This document shows, in pieces, positions 17,979 to 26,936 of a stretch of DNA of 64,000 bases; the stretch's first letter is position 1, and each line of letters begins with the position of its first letter. The stretch is from positions 1,984,001 through 2,048,000 of the forward strand of contig NZ_JARQZP010000007.1 in the NCBI RefSeq assembly GCF_029589055.1. The letters are read 5' to 3'. Source of the DNA: Vibrio hannami. Lineage in GTDB: Bacteria; Pseudomonadota; Gammaproteobacteria; Enterobacterales; Vibrionaceae. The translations under genes were made by a program, and so were the position numbers. The notes under the pieces are model-generated. The model was not told the origin of the DNA, searched no databases, and saw only the letters and a program-made list of their open reading frames with translations.

Positions 17979-18977
17979 GTGAATAAAGCTACTATTAAAC
18001 TTTCTGCGCTAGCAATTGCTATCTCCTCTTTTAGCGCATTTGCAGCACCTAAACCAGCTGTTGTTTATGATACAGCAGGTAAATTCGACAAGTCTTTTAA
18101 CGAAGCAGTTTACAAAAACGGCGTAGAAGTATTTAAAGCTGATAAAGGCGTAGCTGTTCGTGAATTCGAACCTCAGAACGAAGCACAGCGTGAGCAGGGT
18201 CTTCGTCGTTTGGCTAGCCGTGGCTTTAGCCCAATCGTTGCTGTTGGTTTCAACATGGCTTCTGCGGTAGAAAAAGTTGCGACTGAGTTCCCAGATATTC
18301 AGTTCACTATCATCGATATGGTAGTAGACAAGCCAAACGTACAGTCAATTGTGTTCAAAGAGCACGAAGGCTCATTCCTTGTAGGTGCAGCAGCAGCTAA
18401 AGCATCTAAAACTGGTACTGTAGGTTTCGTTGGTGGTATGGACATCCCACTAATTCGTAAGTTCGCATGTGGTTACGAGCAAGGTGCTGTTTATACTAAC
18501 GCTGACGCTAAAGTGCTTCAGAACATGACTGGTTCTACTCCTGCTGCGTTTGCTGATCCAGCAAAAGGTTCTGAGCTAGCTAAATCTCAGTTCTCTCAAG
18601 GTGCTGACGTTATTTATGCGGCAGCTGGTGGTACTGGTCTAGGTGTATATCAGGCTGCTAAAGATGCAGGCAAACTGGCTATCGGTGTTGACTCTAACCA
18701 AAACCACCTACAGCCAGGAACTATGCTTACTTCTATGGTTAAGCGTGTTGGTGTAGCAGCATACAACACTTGGGAAGAAGCACTTGAAGGCTCTTGGGCT
18801 CCTGGTATCAAAGTACTTGGTCTGAAAGAAGATGGCGTTGCATGGGCTGTTGACGAGAACAACGCTAGCCTCATCACTCCTGAAATGAAAGAGTACGTTG
18901 AAGGTCTGAAAGCAGATATCATCGCAGGTAAGATCGTTGTACACGACTACATGGCTGATAACACTTGTACTTACTAA
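17979..18977 (+). CDS. BMP-family nucleoside-binding periplasmic protein
   Basis: Substrate-binding protein of a BmpA/TmpC (PnrA)-type ABC importer. A signal peptide covers about residues 1-22, ending SAFA before APKPAVVYD, with no lipobox, so it should be soluble in the periplasm. Family motifs are FDKSFNEAVYKN near 37, VGFNMASAVE near 87, GTVGFVGGMDIPLIRKF near 145 and the late GVDSNQN. Relatives bind purine nucleosides. The ATPase and two permeases follow on the same strand after a hairpin. Close packing with nupC and deo genes supports a nucleoside substrate, but this is inferred. Confidence 0.9.
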   Translation: MNKATIKLSALAIAISSFSAFAAPKPAVVYDTAGKFDKSFNEAVYKNGVEVFKADKGVAVREFEPQNEAQREQGLRRLASRGFSPIVAVGFNMASAVEKVATEFPDIQFTIIDMVVDKPNVQSIVFKEHEGSFLVGAAAAKASKTGTVGFVGGMDIPLIRKFACGYEQGAVYTNADAKVLQNMTGSTPAAFADPAKGSELAKSQFSQGADVIYAAAGGTGLGVYQAAKDAGKLAIGVDSNQNHLQPGTMLTSMVKRVGVAAYNTWEEALEGSWAPGIKVLGLKEDGVAWAVDENNASLITPEMKEYVEGLKADIIAGKIVVHDYMADNTCTY

Positions 18978-19007
18978 TTAGTAAGAGAAGTTTCTAATAA
19001 TAATATC

Positions 19008-19033
19008 ACGCCGCTGCTCTAAAACAGCGGCGT
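19008..19033 (+). other. Stable hairpin between binding protein and ABC genes
   Basis: ACGCCGCTG at 19008-19016 pairs perfectly with CAGCGGCGT at 19025-19033. No T run follows. Such hairpins after binding-protein genes commonly protect the upstream mRNA and give the binding protein an excess over the membrane components. Confidence 0.65.
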
Positions 19034-19151
19034 AGTTACGCTAAAAATAGCTGAATTACTAAGCTAAAGAAGTGTTTGCCAGGTTCTACCACATGTTATT
19101 TGCAAGCGCTTATTTAGTTTAGTATTTCACCTCTTAGATCAGGAAAATTAC

Positions 19152-20720
19152 GTGACGATAGTTCAAGACTATGCCATTGAACTAAAAGGAATCGATAAAC
19201 GCTTTGGAGCGGTACATGCCAACAGAGCAATCGACCTTAGAGTTCCTAAAGGCACTATTCACGGTATTATCGGCGAGAATGGCGCTGGTAAATCTACTCT
19301 AATGAGCATTATTTACGGATTCTACCACCCAGACTCCGGCTCAATGCAAGTTAACAATAAAAGCTACACCCCTTCTAACTCTCAGGAAGCCATTGCAGCG
19401 GGAATCGGTATGGTTCACCAGCACTTTATGCTTGTTGAGAACTTTACCGTACTCGAGAATATTGTTCTGGGTGCTGAAGGTGGCTGGAAGCTGCAAGAAA
19501 GCCTTAGCGCAGCAAGAAAAAAGCTACTTCAAATCGAAAAAGACTACGGTCTGGAAGTTCCGCTTGACGCTATCGTAGGTGAACTACCTGTTGGCTTACA
19601 ACAGCGTGTAGAGATCCTAAAAGCGCTTTATCGCGATGCTAAGATTCTGATTCTTGATGAGCCAACTGGGGTACTTACTCCACAAGAAGCCGATCACCTT
19701 TTTAAGATTCTGGATAAACTGCGCGAACAAGGCACAACTGTCATGATTATCACGCACAAACTGCGTGAAGTGCTAGCTATTACCAACAATATCTCGGTAA
19801 TGCGCCAGGGACAAATGGTCGATCATGTTGTGACAGCGAATACCAACCAGGAACAGTTAGCTGAGCTAATGGTAGGTCGTAAGGTTCGCTTAAAAGTGGA
19901 AAAAGAAGCGGCCCAACCAAAAGATGAGCTAATCAAAATTAAAGACCTTAGCTACTACGACGACGCAGGCGTGCAGAGAGTTAAAGGTATTAACTTTAAT
20001 GTACGAGCAGGAGAAGTTGTTGGTATCGCGGGTGTATCCGGTAATGGTCAGTCTGAAATACTTGGTCTACTGGCAGGTATTCTGAAGCCTCACTCAGGTG
20101 AAATTGAGCTTAACGGCAACAAAATCAGCAGTGAGCTTCCAACCGATCCGCAGCATGTACGTGCTATGGGTGTTGGTCATATCCCTGAAGACCGTCATAA
20201 GCAGGGCTTGATCAATAAGTTTGAAGCTCAGGAAGCTTATATCCTTGGCTATCACCACTTACCTAAGTACAACAAAGGTTTCTTACAAGATAAGAAGGCA
20301 ATCGAAGAGCATTGCCAACAGAGCATGGACAAATGGGATGTTCGTCCTAACGATGTGAATCTGAAAACTGCAAACTTCTCTGGTGGTAACCAGCAGAAAC
20401 TGGTTATTGCACGTGAGATGGAAGAGAATCCAGACGTGTTATTGGTTGGTCAGCCAACGCGTGGTGTTGATATCGGTGCTATCGAATATATCCACCAGCA
20501 GGTGATTGCGGGTCGTGATGCAGGCAAAGCGGTTCTTCTGGTTTCTGTAGAGCTGGATGAAATCATGAGCCTTGCAGACCGTATTCTTGTTGTGTTCGAC
20601 GGCTCTATAGTTGGTGAAGTTAGCGCAGAACAGGCTGATGAGAAGACGCTTGGTCTGATGATGGCTAATATCGTTCCAGATCACCTTAAAGACCAGCAAA
20701 CTCAGGGAGACGTATCATGA
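19152..20720 (+). CDS. Nucleoside ABC importer, duplicated ATP-binding subunit
   Basis: A 522-residue ATPase with two nucleotide-binding domains in one chain. The first has Walker A GENGAGKST near residue 43 and ILDEPTGVL (Walker B). The second has a degenerate Walker A, GVSGNGQSE near 295, with Gln in place of the catalytic Lys, but a good signature FSGGNQQK near 410. One intact and one degenerate site is usual for CUT2/BMP-type ATPases. Start codon is GTG with AGGAAAA upstream. It overlaps the first permease by 4 bases (ATGA), so translation is coupled. Confidence 0.93.
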   Translation: MTIVQDYAIELKGIDKRFGAVHANRAIDLRVPKGTIHGIIGENGAGKSTLMSIIYGFYHPDSGSMQVNNKSYTPSNSQEAIAAGIGMVHQHFMLVENFTVLENIVLGAEGGWKLQESLSAARKKLLQIEKDYGLEVPLDAIVGELPVGLQQRVEILKALYRDAKILILDEPTGVLTPQEADHLFKILDKLREQGTTVMIITHKLREVLAITNNISVMRQGQMVDHVVTANTNQEQLAELMVGRKVRLKVEKEAAQPKDELIKIKDLSYYDDAGVQRVKGINFNVRAGEVVGIAGVSGNGQSEILGLLAGILKPHSGEIELNGNKISSELPTDPQHVRAMGVGHIPEDRHKQGLINKFEAQEAYILGYHHLPKYNKGFLQDKKAIEEHCQQSMDKWDVRPNDVNLKTANFSGGNQQKLVIAREMEENPDVLLVGQPTRGVDIGAIEYIHQQVIAGRDAGKAVLLVSVELDEIMSLADRILVVFDGSIVGEVSAEQADEKTLGLMMANIVPDHLKDQQTQGDVS

Positions 20721-21829
20721 GTCAGGCAAAAGTCCCTGCATGGGTGAACGTTGCGCTGTTACCAGCGGTAAACGTTGCGGTAGCCTTCTTAGTGTCTGCC
20801 CTGTTATTTATCTATATTGGTATTAACCCTATCGATGCAGCCAAGACAATGTGGATTGGTGCGTTTGGTTATGCCGAAGGCTTTGGCTATACACTTTACT
20901 ACGCGACTGGTTTTATCTTTACCGGTCTTGCCGTTTCCGTAGCTTTCAATGCAAGCCTATTTAATATCGGTGGTGAAGGTCAGGCTTATATTGGTGGTCT
21001 GGGTGTTGGTCTTGTTTGTTTGACCCTTGGTGAAGTGGCTCCCTGGTATATCGTATTCCCGGTAGCCGTAGTCGCTGGTGGTCTGTTTGGTGCAGCGTGG
21101 GGCTTTATCCCTGCTTACCTACAGGCAAAACGTGGTTCACATATCGTTATCACCACCATCATGTTTAACTTCATTGCTGCCTCACTGATGGCGTACCTTC
21201 TGGTTGATGTACTTAAACCAGATGGCACTATGGCAACAGAAAGCCGCGTATTTGCAGCCAGCAGCTGGCTACCAAAGATGCACGAAGTTCTAGCTGTGTT
21301 TGGCATCCAGATGGAAGCAAGCCCGCTTAACCTAAGCTTTATATTTGCACTGCTATGTTGTGTGTTTGTATGGTTGTTTATGTGGCATTCACGCTGGGGC
21401 TATGAAATCCGTTCTATCGGTGCAAACCCATCAGCTGCTGGGTACGCTGGTATTAACTATGTAAAAGTCGTTGTACTTACCATGGCTGTATCAGGCATGC
21501 TTGCAGGCTTCTTTGGCTTAAACGTTCTTCAAGGGGAACTTCACCAGATCAAGCTGAACTTTGTTGAAGGCTTCGGTTTTACTGGTATCGCGGTAGCACT
21601 TATGGGCCGTAACCACCCGGTTGGTGTATTGCTGGCAAGTTTGCTATTTGGCTTCCTATATCAGGGTGGTGCAGAGCTAAGCTTTGAGTACGGTGTTGAC
21701 CGAAACATCGTTGTTGTATTGCAGGGTTTGGTAATCCTCTTCTCTGGGGCGCTTGAACATATGTTCAGACCAACACTTGAGAAAACTTACCTTAAACTGT
21801 TTGCTAAAGCAGGGAATGGAGCGGCTTAA
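20717..21829 (+). CDS. Nucleoside ABC importer, permease 1
   Basis: A 370-residue BPD_transp_2-family membrane protein with about 8-10 hydrophobic helices. The segment AFNASLFNIGGEGQAYIGGLG near residue 75 and the EIRSIGANPSAAGYAGINY loop near 230 are conserved in BMP-type and sugar ABC permeases, the latter being the likely contact with the ATPase. It overlaps the ATPase stop and is followed 2 bases later by the second permease. Confidence 0.93.
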   Translation: MSQAKVPAWVNVALLPAVNVAVAFLVSALLFIYIGINPIDAAKTMWIGAFGYAEGFGYTLYYATGFIFTGLAVSVAFNASLFNIGGEGQAYIGGLGVGLVCLTLGEVAPWYIVFPVAVVAGGLFGAAWGFIPAYLQAKRGSHIVITTIMFNFIAASLMAYLLVDVLKPDGTMATESRVFAASSWLPKMHEVLAVFGIQMEASPLNLSFIFALLCCVFVWLFMWHSRWGYEIRSIGANPSAAGYAGINYVKVVVLTMAVSGMLAGFFGLNVLQGELHQIKLNFVEGFGFTGIAVALMGRNHPVGVLLASLLFGFLYQGGAELSFEYGVDRNIVVVLQGLVILFSGALEHMFRPTLEKTYLKLFAKAGNGAA

Positions 21830-21831
21830 TT

Positions 21832-22797
21832 ATGTTTGAAACCATTATTCTTATGCTTGACGCAACTATTCGTGTTGCGACTCCTCTTATCCTTGCATCA
21901 CTTGCTGGTATGTTCAGTGAGCGCTCGGGTGTTGTTAACATCGCACTGGAAGGTAAGCTTCTTGCTGCAGCATTTGCCGGAGCGGCTACCGCATACGAGA
22001 CCAACTCAGCCATGCTTGGTCTAATGGCAGGTGTTTCTGTTTCTGTACTGCTATCGCTACTGCATGGTTTTGCCTCTATCACTCACCGTGGTGATCAGGT
22101 AGTAAGTGGTATGGCGATCAATATTCTGGCTGCTGGCTTGACAGTAACTCTTGGTCGTCACTGGTATCACCAGGGTGGTCAGACACCAGCACTGTCTGGT
22201 GATGGTCGTTTCGCACCAATCAACTTCCCATTCGCAGAAGAGTTAGCTGATACACCAGTCATTGGCCTGCTTTACTCTGAACTTCTAAGTGGTCACTCAT
22301 TTATCGAGTATCTGGTTATCCTGGTTGTGCCACTGGCATGGTTTATCATGTTCCGTACTCGCTTTGGTCTTCGCTTGCGTGCAGTAGGTGAATCTCCATC
22401 AGCGGTAGATACCGCCGGTATTTCTGTTGTTGGCATGCGATACGCGGGTGTGCTTATCTGTGGTATTTTGGTTGGCTTAGGCGGTGTATATCTGTCAGTT
22501 GGTCAAACGGCGCAGTTTATTCCTAACATGAGTGCAGGTAAGGGCTATATGGCTCTGGCAGCGCTTATCTTCGGTAAGTGGCGTCCATTTACTGCAATGG
22601 GTGCATGTTTGCTATTTGGCTTCCTGGATGCGCTGGCAATTCGTCTTCAGGGCGTAAGCATCGGCGACTTCCCTATCCCGGTTCAGGCAATCGAAGCGAT
22701 ACCGTATGTACTAACAGTATTCCTTCTTGCTGGCTTTATCGGTAAGGCAGTTGGTCCAAAAGCTGTTGGTATTCCATATACCAAAGAAAGGGAATAA
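21832..22797 (+). CDS. Nucleoside ABC importer, permease 2
   Basis: Second membrane subunit, 321 residues, same family as its neighbour but shorter. It shows FSERSGVVNIALEGKLLAAAF near residue 30 and GLRLRAVGESPSAVDTAGISV near 183. Together the two permeases should form the heterodimeric channel. A strong terminator follows, closing the bmp operon. Confidence 0.93.
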   Translation: MFETIILMLDATIRVATPLILASLAGMFSERSGVVNIALEGKLLAAAFAGAATAYETNSAMLGLMAGVSVSVLLSLLHGFASITHRGDQVVSGMAINILAAGLTVTLGRHWYHQGGQTPALSGDGRFAPINFPFAEELADTPVIGLLYSELLSGHSFIEYLVILVVPLAWFIMFRTRFGLRLRAVGESPSAVDTAGISVVGMRYAGVLICGILVGLGGVYLSVGQTAQFIPNMSAGKGYMALAALIFGKWRPFTAMGACLLFGFLDALAIRLQGVSIGDFPIPVQAIEAIPYVLTVFLLAGFIGKAVGPKAVGIPYTKERE

Positions 22798-22818
22798 GTT
22801 TCCTTCGAGTAAAAAAGC

Positions 22819-22846
22819 AAAACGGAGCCGATTGGCTCCGTTTTTG
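22819..22846 (+). terminator. Terminator of the BMP ABC operon
   Basis: AAAACGGAGCC at 22819-22829 pairs with GGCTCCGTTTT at 22834-22844 around GATT, followed by more T. Confidence 0.92.
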
Positions 22847-22872
22847 TTTTTACTGCTCTGGCTTGCAAGAAT

Positions 22873-22972
22873 GGTTCAGGTTGTTCCGGAGTAAAGCCTA
22901 CTTTTCAGGGAAGAAAAGTCGGAGCGTACATGGATGTACTTGCAGCGTCTTTACGCAGGAATATCCTGAGCC
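22873..22972. repeat. 100-base multi-stem palindromic repeat
   Basis: The ends (22873-22896 and 22949-22972) form an imperfect 24-bp outer stem. Inside are two further hairpins: ACTTTTC with GAAAAGT (22900-22919) and a perfect GTACAT-GG-ATGTAC (22926-22939). The result is a three-way-junction shape. A shorter diverged relative of the right half lies at 38297-38332. I see no reading frame. It looks like a MITE or REP-type element between the convergent permease and prfC genes. Confidence 0.7.
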
Positions 22973-23020
22973 TTTTCCTCACTCCTGTGCTTAACGTTGG
23001 AATGAGAAGGCTATTCAACC

Positions 23021-23056
23021 AGATCCCGGACTTAGCTTAGGCTCATCCGGGATGAC
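23021..23056. repeat. REP-like hairpin
   Basis: AGATCCCGGA pairs with TCCGGGATGAC across about 16 bases. It resembles the GTCAT-CCCTGCG family at 13887 and 38471 in its terminal ATCCC/GGGATGAC but with a different stem. Confidence 0.55.
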
Positions 23057-23067
23057 GTTTAAGTCGA

Positions 23068-24657
23068 TTAGTGCTCCCGTGTAGCGCGGAAATCAACTTC
23101 AGGGAAACGTTCTTTCGCCAGGTTCAGGTTAACCATTGTTGGCGCAACGTAAGAAAGGTTATCGCCGCCATCCAGTGCCAGGTTAGCCTGATTCTTACGC
23201 TTAAACTCTTCCAGTTTCTTCTCATCGTCACATTCAACCCAACGAGCAGTTGCAACGTTTACGCTTTCATAGATAGCTTCTACGTTGTACTCAGACTTAA
23301 GACGAGCAACAACCACATCAAACTGAAGTACACCAACCGCACCAACGATCAGATCGTTATTCTGTAGCGGACGGAATACCTGTACTGCACCCTCTTCAGA
23401 AAGCTGTACCAGACCTTTAAGAAGCTGCTTCTGCTTCAAAGGATCCTTCAGACGAATACGACGGAACAGTTCCGGCGCAAAGTTTGGAATACCAGAGAAT
23501 TTAAGTGCTTCACCCTGAGTGAAGGTATCACCAATCTGGATTGTGCCGTGGTTGTGAAGGCCGATGATATCACCTGCATACGCGTTCTCAGCGCGAGAAC
23601 GATCACCCGCCATAAAGGTTACTGCATCAGAGATATTGATCTGCTTACCAAGACGAACATGGTTCATCTTCATACCCTGCTTGTATGTACCAGATACAAT
23701 ACGCATAAATGCGATACGGTCGCGGTGTTTAGGGTCCATGTTAGCCTGAATCTTAAATACGAAGCCCGAGAACTTCTCTTCTGTCGCTTCTACTTCACGC
23801 TCATTCGCTTGACGTGGTAACGGCGTTGGAGCCCATTCTGTTAGGCCATCAAGCATATGATCGACACCGAAGTTACCAAGTGCTGTACCGAAGAATACAG
23901 GTGTCAGCTCGCCACTCATAAACAGTTCCTGATCGAACTCATGAGATGCACCAAGAACTAATTCAAGCTCTTCACGTAGTTGCTCAGCTAGTTCTTCACC
24001 AACAGCTTCATCCAACTCAGGGTTATCCAGACCTTTAATGATCTTCTCTTCCTGAATCGTGTGACCCTGACCTGTTGTATAAAGGATCGCTTCATCACGG
24101 TGGATATGGTAAACACCTTTAAACTCTTTACCACAACCAATTGGCCATGAAACTGGCGCACAAGCGATTTTCAACTCGCTCTCAACCTCATCCAGCAACT
24201 CCATTGGGTCACGGATATCACGGTCAAGTTTGTTCATAAAAGTAACGATTGGAGTATCACGCAGACGCGTAACTTCCATTAGCTTACGGGTACGATCCTC
24301 TACACCTTTCGCTGCATCAATTACCATCAGGCATGAGTCAACTGCGGTTAGAGTACGATAAGTATCTTCCGAGAAGTCTTCGTGTCCCGGAGTATCCAGC
24401 AGGTTTACCAGACACTCGTTGTATGGGAACTGCATCACGGATGTGGTTACCGAGATACCACGCTCTTTTTCCATCTCCATCCAGTCAGATTTTGCATGCT
24501 GGCTTGAACCACGGCCTTTTACCGTACCTGCAGACTGAATCGCGCGTCCGAAAAGAAGCACTTTTTCAGTAATGGTTGTTTTACCCGCATCCGGGTGGGA
24601 GATGATAGCGAAGGTTCTGCGCTTAGAAACTTCGCCTAAAAATGGCGCGTTAGACAT
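23068..24657 (-). CDS. prfC: Peptide chain release factor 3
   Basis: Class II release-factor GTPase that removes RF1/RF2 from the ribosome after termination. SHPDAGKTTITEK near residue 20 is the P-loop, DTPGHEDFSEDTYR near 88 is G3 and FMNKLDRDIRDP near 140 is G4; domains II and III follow. Length 529 is exactly the family norm. It is convergent with the ABC operon and separated from rimI by 160 bases. Confidence 0.97.
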   Translation of the reverse strand: MSNAPFLGEVSKRRTFAIISHPDAGKTTITEKVLLFGRAIQSAGTVKGRGSSQHAKSDWMEMEKERGISVTTSVMQFPYNECLVNLLDTPGHEDFSEDTYRTLTAVDSCLMVIDAAKGVEDRTRKLMEVTRLRDTPIVTFMNKLDRDIRDPMELLDEVESELKIACAPVSWPIGCGKEFKGVYHIHRDEAILYTTGQGHTIQEEKIIKGLDNPELDEAVGEELAEQLREELELVLGASHEFDQELFMSGELTPVFFGTALGNFGVDHMLDGLTEWAPTPLPRQANEREVEATEEKFSGFVFKIQANMDPKHRDRIAFMRIVSGTYKQGMKMNHVRLGKQINISDAVTFMAGDRSRAENAYAGDIIGLHNHGTIQIGDTFTQGEALKFSGIPNFAPELFRRIRLKDPLKQKQLLKGLVQLSEEGAVQVFRPLQNNDLIVGAVGVLQFDVVVARLKSEYNVEAIYESVNVATARWVECDDEKKLEEFKRKNQANLALDGGDNLSYVAPTMVNLNLAKERFPEVDFRATREH

Positions 24658-24817
24658 GAATTAAATTCTTCTCGTTGCTTGCAGATTCCGCAGATCATGG
24701 CGGATTCTGATTGTGACTCTAAAATTGGCGCTTATTTTGGCCGATCTTGGTCGTTTTAACAATCAATCTAAGAAGAAAAACAGTTAATCTGATTAGAAAC
24801 TTTGGCTCAAGCAAGCA

Positions 24818-25276
24818 TCAGGAAAAAGAGAAGAACAGATAGCTCATAATAATGGCATCCTCTTTTCCATTGTCTGCTGGGTAATAATCCCTTCTTCTGT
24901 CAACTTCATTAAAGCCAATAGACTGGTACAAAGAGTGTGCCACCTGATTGCTCTCTCTCACTTCCAGCCAGGCACTCTCTGCATCGTTCTGCTCACATAC
25001 ATCCAGGAAATGCTCCATCAGAATTCGACCAAGCCCTTTCCCCTGCTGTGAAGGCGCTATCGCGATATTCAGTAAGGTAACTTCACCTACAATATTCTGC
25101 GCATAGAAGTAGCCAACAACTTCACCGGATTCGCTAACTAACGAATAATGACATGCACCCCGACTAGAAAGGTCATTGATCATTTTTTGAGACCAGGGAT
25201 GAGAATGTGCAGAGCACTCTATTTGCCATATCTGGCTCAGGTGCTCCTGCTTCATCGGAGTTAATTTATACGTCAT
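24818..25276 (-). CDS. rimI: Ribosomal protein S18 N-acetyltransferase
   Basis: GNAT enzyme acetylating the N-terminus of ribosomal protein S18. The acetyl-CoA motif SQQGKGLGRILMEHFL lies near residue 80, and AWLEVRESNQVAHSLYQSIGF is the second conserved block. An open frame extends 39 codons further upstream, but the ATG at 25276 (MTYKLTPMKQEHL) matches family starts and gives 152 residues. It overlaps the end of holD by 11 bases, as in other gamma-proteobacteria. Confidence 0.92.
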   Translation of the reverse strand: MTYKLTPMKQEHLSQIWQIECSAHSHPWSQKMINDLSSRGACHYSLVSESGEVVGYFYAQNIVGEVTLLNIAIAPSQQGKGLGRILMEHFLDVCEQNDAESAWLEVRESNQVAHSLYQSIGFNEVDRRRDYYPADNGKEDAIIMSYLFFSFS

Positions 25277-25667
25277 AAGAACAAATTTGTTGCCACAGAG
25301 CACGGCGCTCTTGATTGTTGCCATCAATATCTGAAAGCAGAGGGGAAGAAAGTGTGTTGCTGCCTTCAAGTTCGGTTGGCTCACACCCGGCAAACCAGAC
25401 CCACTTCAGATCATTGTATTTTAGTTGTGCCAGTTGCTCTGGATACAAATGTCGGGCATCCGCAAGAGTTAGCTTGATACTTTTGAGCACTTTCTCAAAC
25501 ATATCTAGCAAGGCCCCTTCCGGCTTTACTGGGGAGATAAGTAAAAGAACGCACTCATTCTCAAGTTCGATCTTCTCTGTTGTAATGCCTTCTAGCCGCT
25601 CTGGATGGACAAGCTCCCAGCATTCAATGCCCATCTCTTTAAGATAGGCTGATTCTTTATCTGACAT
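25266..25667 (-). CDS. holD: DNA polymerase III psi subunit
   Basis: Psi bridges the clamp loader to chi and single-stranded DNA-binding protein. The 133-residue protein has the short, fast-evolving HolD pattern: an N-terminal YLKEMGIECWELVHPERL segment, the region that contacts the clamp loader in E. coli, and a mixed alpha/beta core. The overlap with rimI is the conserved holD-rimI arrangement, and this context carries much of the call. Confidence 0.88.
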   Translation of the reverse strand: MSDKESAYLKEMGIECWELVHPERLEGITTEKIELENECVLLLISPVKPEGALLDMFEKVLKSIKLTLADARHLYPEQLAQLKYNDLKWVWFAGCEPTELEGSNTLSSPLLSDIDGNNQERRALWQQICSYDV

Positions 25668-25691
25668 GGTGTTGTAACAATATTGCGTTAA

Positions 25692-26195
25692 TTACAGTTC
25701 CTGAAACTCAGGACTGTATTGGATCTGCCCTTGCTTGTCAGCAAAAACTCCTGGATGAAGTTCTGCGGCTCTAAATACACCTTGAGGAACTTCCCATTCG
25801 CAGGAAAATCCAAATTCAGCTGCATCTCTAAAACCAAACTTGCTGTAAAAATCAGGATCGCCAAGCACCACACAGCCATCGTATCCGAACTGGAAAAGAG
25901 ACTCTAAACCTTGTTCGATCAGCTCACGGGCAACCCCTTGGTTACGATATTCCTCTTTTACTGCGATAGGAGCCAGGCCTTGCCAGCCGAAGTCTTCACC
26001 ATCTAACGTAACAGGGCTGAAAATAACATAGCCAACCACTTCACCTTCATCACTACAGGCGACAAGAGCAAGGGTTAGCTTCCCGTTTTCTCTCAGCTTC
26101 ATAACCAGGTTTGCTTCAGCATCTGTTTCAAATGCCGATTTCAACAATACATCAACCGGAAGGATGTCGGCAGGAGCCTCAGTTCGAATAAGCAT
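25692..26195 (-). CDS. yhbS: GNAT-family N-acetyltransferase YhbS
   Basis: A 167-residue acyl-CoA N-acyltransferase. The acetyl-CoA loop is in PIAVKEEYRNQGVARELIEQ near residue 75, and YDGCVVLGDPDFYSKFGF is the YhbS-type block near 107. The substrate is unknown to me. Its start overlaps the end of ubiT by 17 bases, the same order as yhbT-yhbS in E. coli, so the two are translationally coupled and probably share the putative FNR-controlled promoter. Confidence 0.88.
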   Translation of the reverse strand: MLIRTEAPADILPVDVLLKSAFETDAEANLVMKLRENGKLTLALVACSDEGEVVGYVIFSPVTLDGEDFGWQGLAPIAVKEEYRNQGVARELIEQGLESLFQFGYDGCVVLGDPDFYSKFGFRDAAEFGFSCEWEVPQGVFRAAELHPGVFADKQGQIQYSPEFQEL

Positions 26196-26703
26196 TAGAT
26201 ACTCCGGTTTCGATTTCTGGATTCAGACCCTTCTGAACAAAATCAGCTAACTGATTCATCATAACTTGCATAGGTTTTGGCAAGGCATCAAGGTCAACGC
26301 TGTCCATTAGGTTTTTAACTTCGAGCCCTAATTCAGTATCACCTTCAATACTTAATCTGCGCTGGAAAAACAGTGTGTCGGGATCTTCTTTGCGGCCAGC
26401 AATCAGTACAAGGTCATTCAAACAACCGGAAAAGCTAACATCTTCTTGTTCCACTTTATCGGATACAACCAGCTTTTCATCCTGATAGCTAATAAACCAC
26501 TCTAAATTTAGATCTTTTACAGAGACTTTTAGCCACTTATCTTCCAGGAATTCAAAATCCCCATCTTCAAGTGCTTCATGAAAAACCTGCTTTAGCCCTT
26601 CAAGTAACACTTTAACTTGTAAGTGATTAGGTAAAAAGTGGACTGGATATCTCAAAATCTCAGCAGCATTATTAACCAGATGCGTTCGAATCTTGTTTAA
26701 CAC
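26179..26703 (-). CDS. ubiT: SCP2-domain ubiquinone biosynthesis accessory factor UbiT
   Basis: Sterol-carrier-type lipid-binding protein required, with UbiU and UbiV, for oxygen-independent ubiquinone synthesis; it is thought to hold hydrophobic intermediates. 174 residues: an N-terminal helix with the conserved RYPVHFLPNHLQVKVLLEGL stretch, then an SCP2 fold (DLNLEWFISYQDEKLVV; FQRRLSIEGDTELGLEVKNL). It is divergent from the rocS-like gene and ubiUV. An FNR-like site lies upstream. Confidence 0.92.
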   Translation of the reverse strand: MLNKIRTHLVNNAAEILRYPVHFLPNHLQVKVLLEGLKQVFHEALEDGDFEFLEDKWLKVSVKDLNLEWFISYQDEKLVVSDKVEQEDVSFSGCLNDLVLIAGRKEDPDTLFFQRRLSIEGDTELGLEVKNLMDSVDLDALPKPMQVMMNQLADFVQKGLNPEIETGVSNAYSN

Positions 26704-26731
26704 ACATATTTTCCGTAAGTTGTTTCTTCAA

Positions 26732-26779
26732 TTCCGCCATAATAGTGGATATTGCAGGAGAATTCCTGTCATGTATCAA
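26732..26779 (-). promoter_or_regulatory. ubiT: Predicted ubiT promoter with FNR-like site
   Basis: On the minus strand TATTAT at 26744-26739 is a -10 candidate, predicting a start near 26732. TTGAT-ACAT-GACAG at 26779-26766 has one perfect and one poor FNR half-site and is centred at -40.5 to -41.5, the class II activator position. ubiU has the same arrangement. Confidence 0.5.
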
Positions 26780-26936
26780 AAAAGTGCATCAGACAGCAAA
26801 GCTATACCTACAGACACTTTCACATCTACCTTTTCGAGGTTATAGTAGCTATCAATAAGCACAGTTTTTATTATTATCAATAATAATAAATTGCTGATAA
26901 TAAGTAGTCGCTAATAAGTAATTTGGTAAAAGGTTG

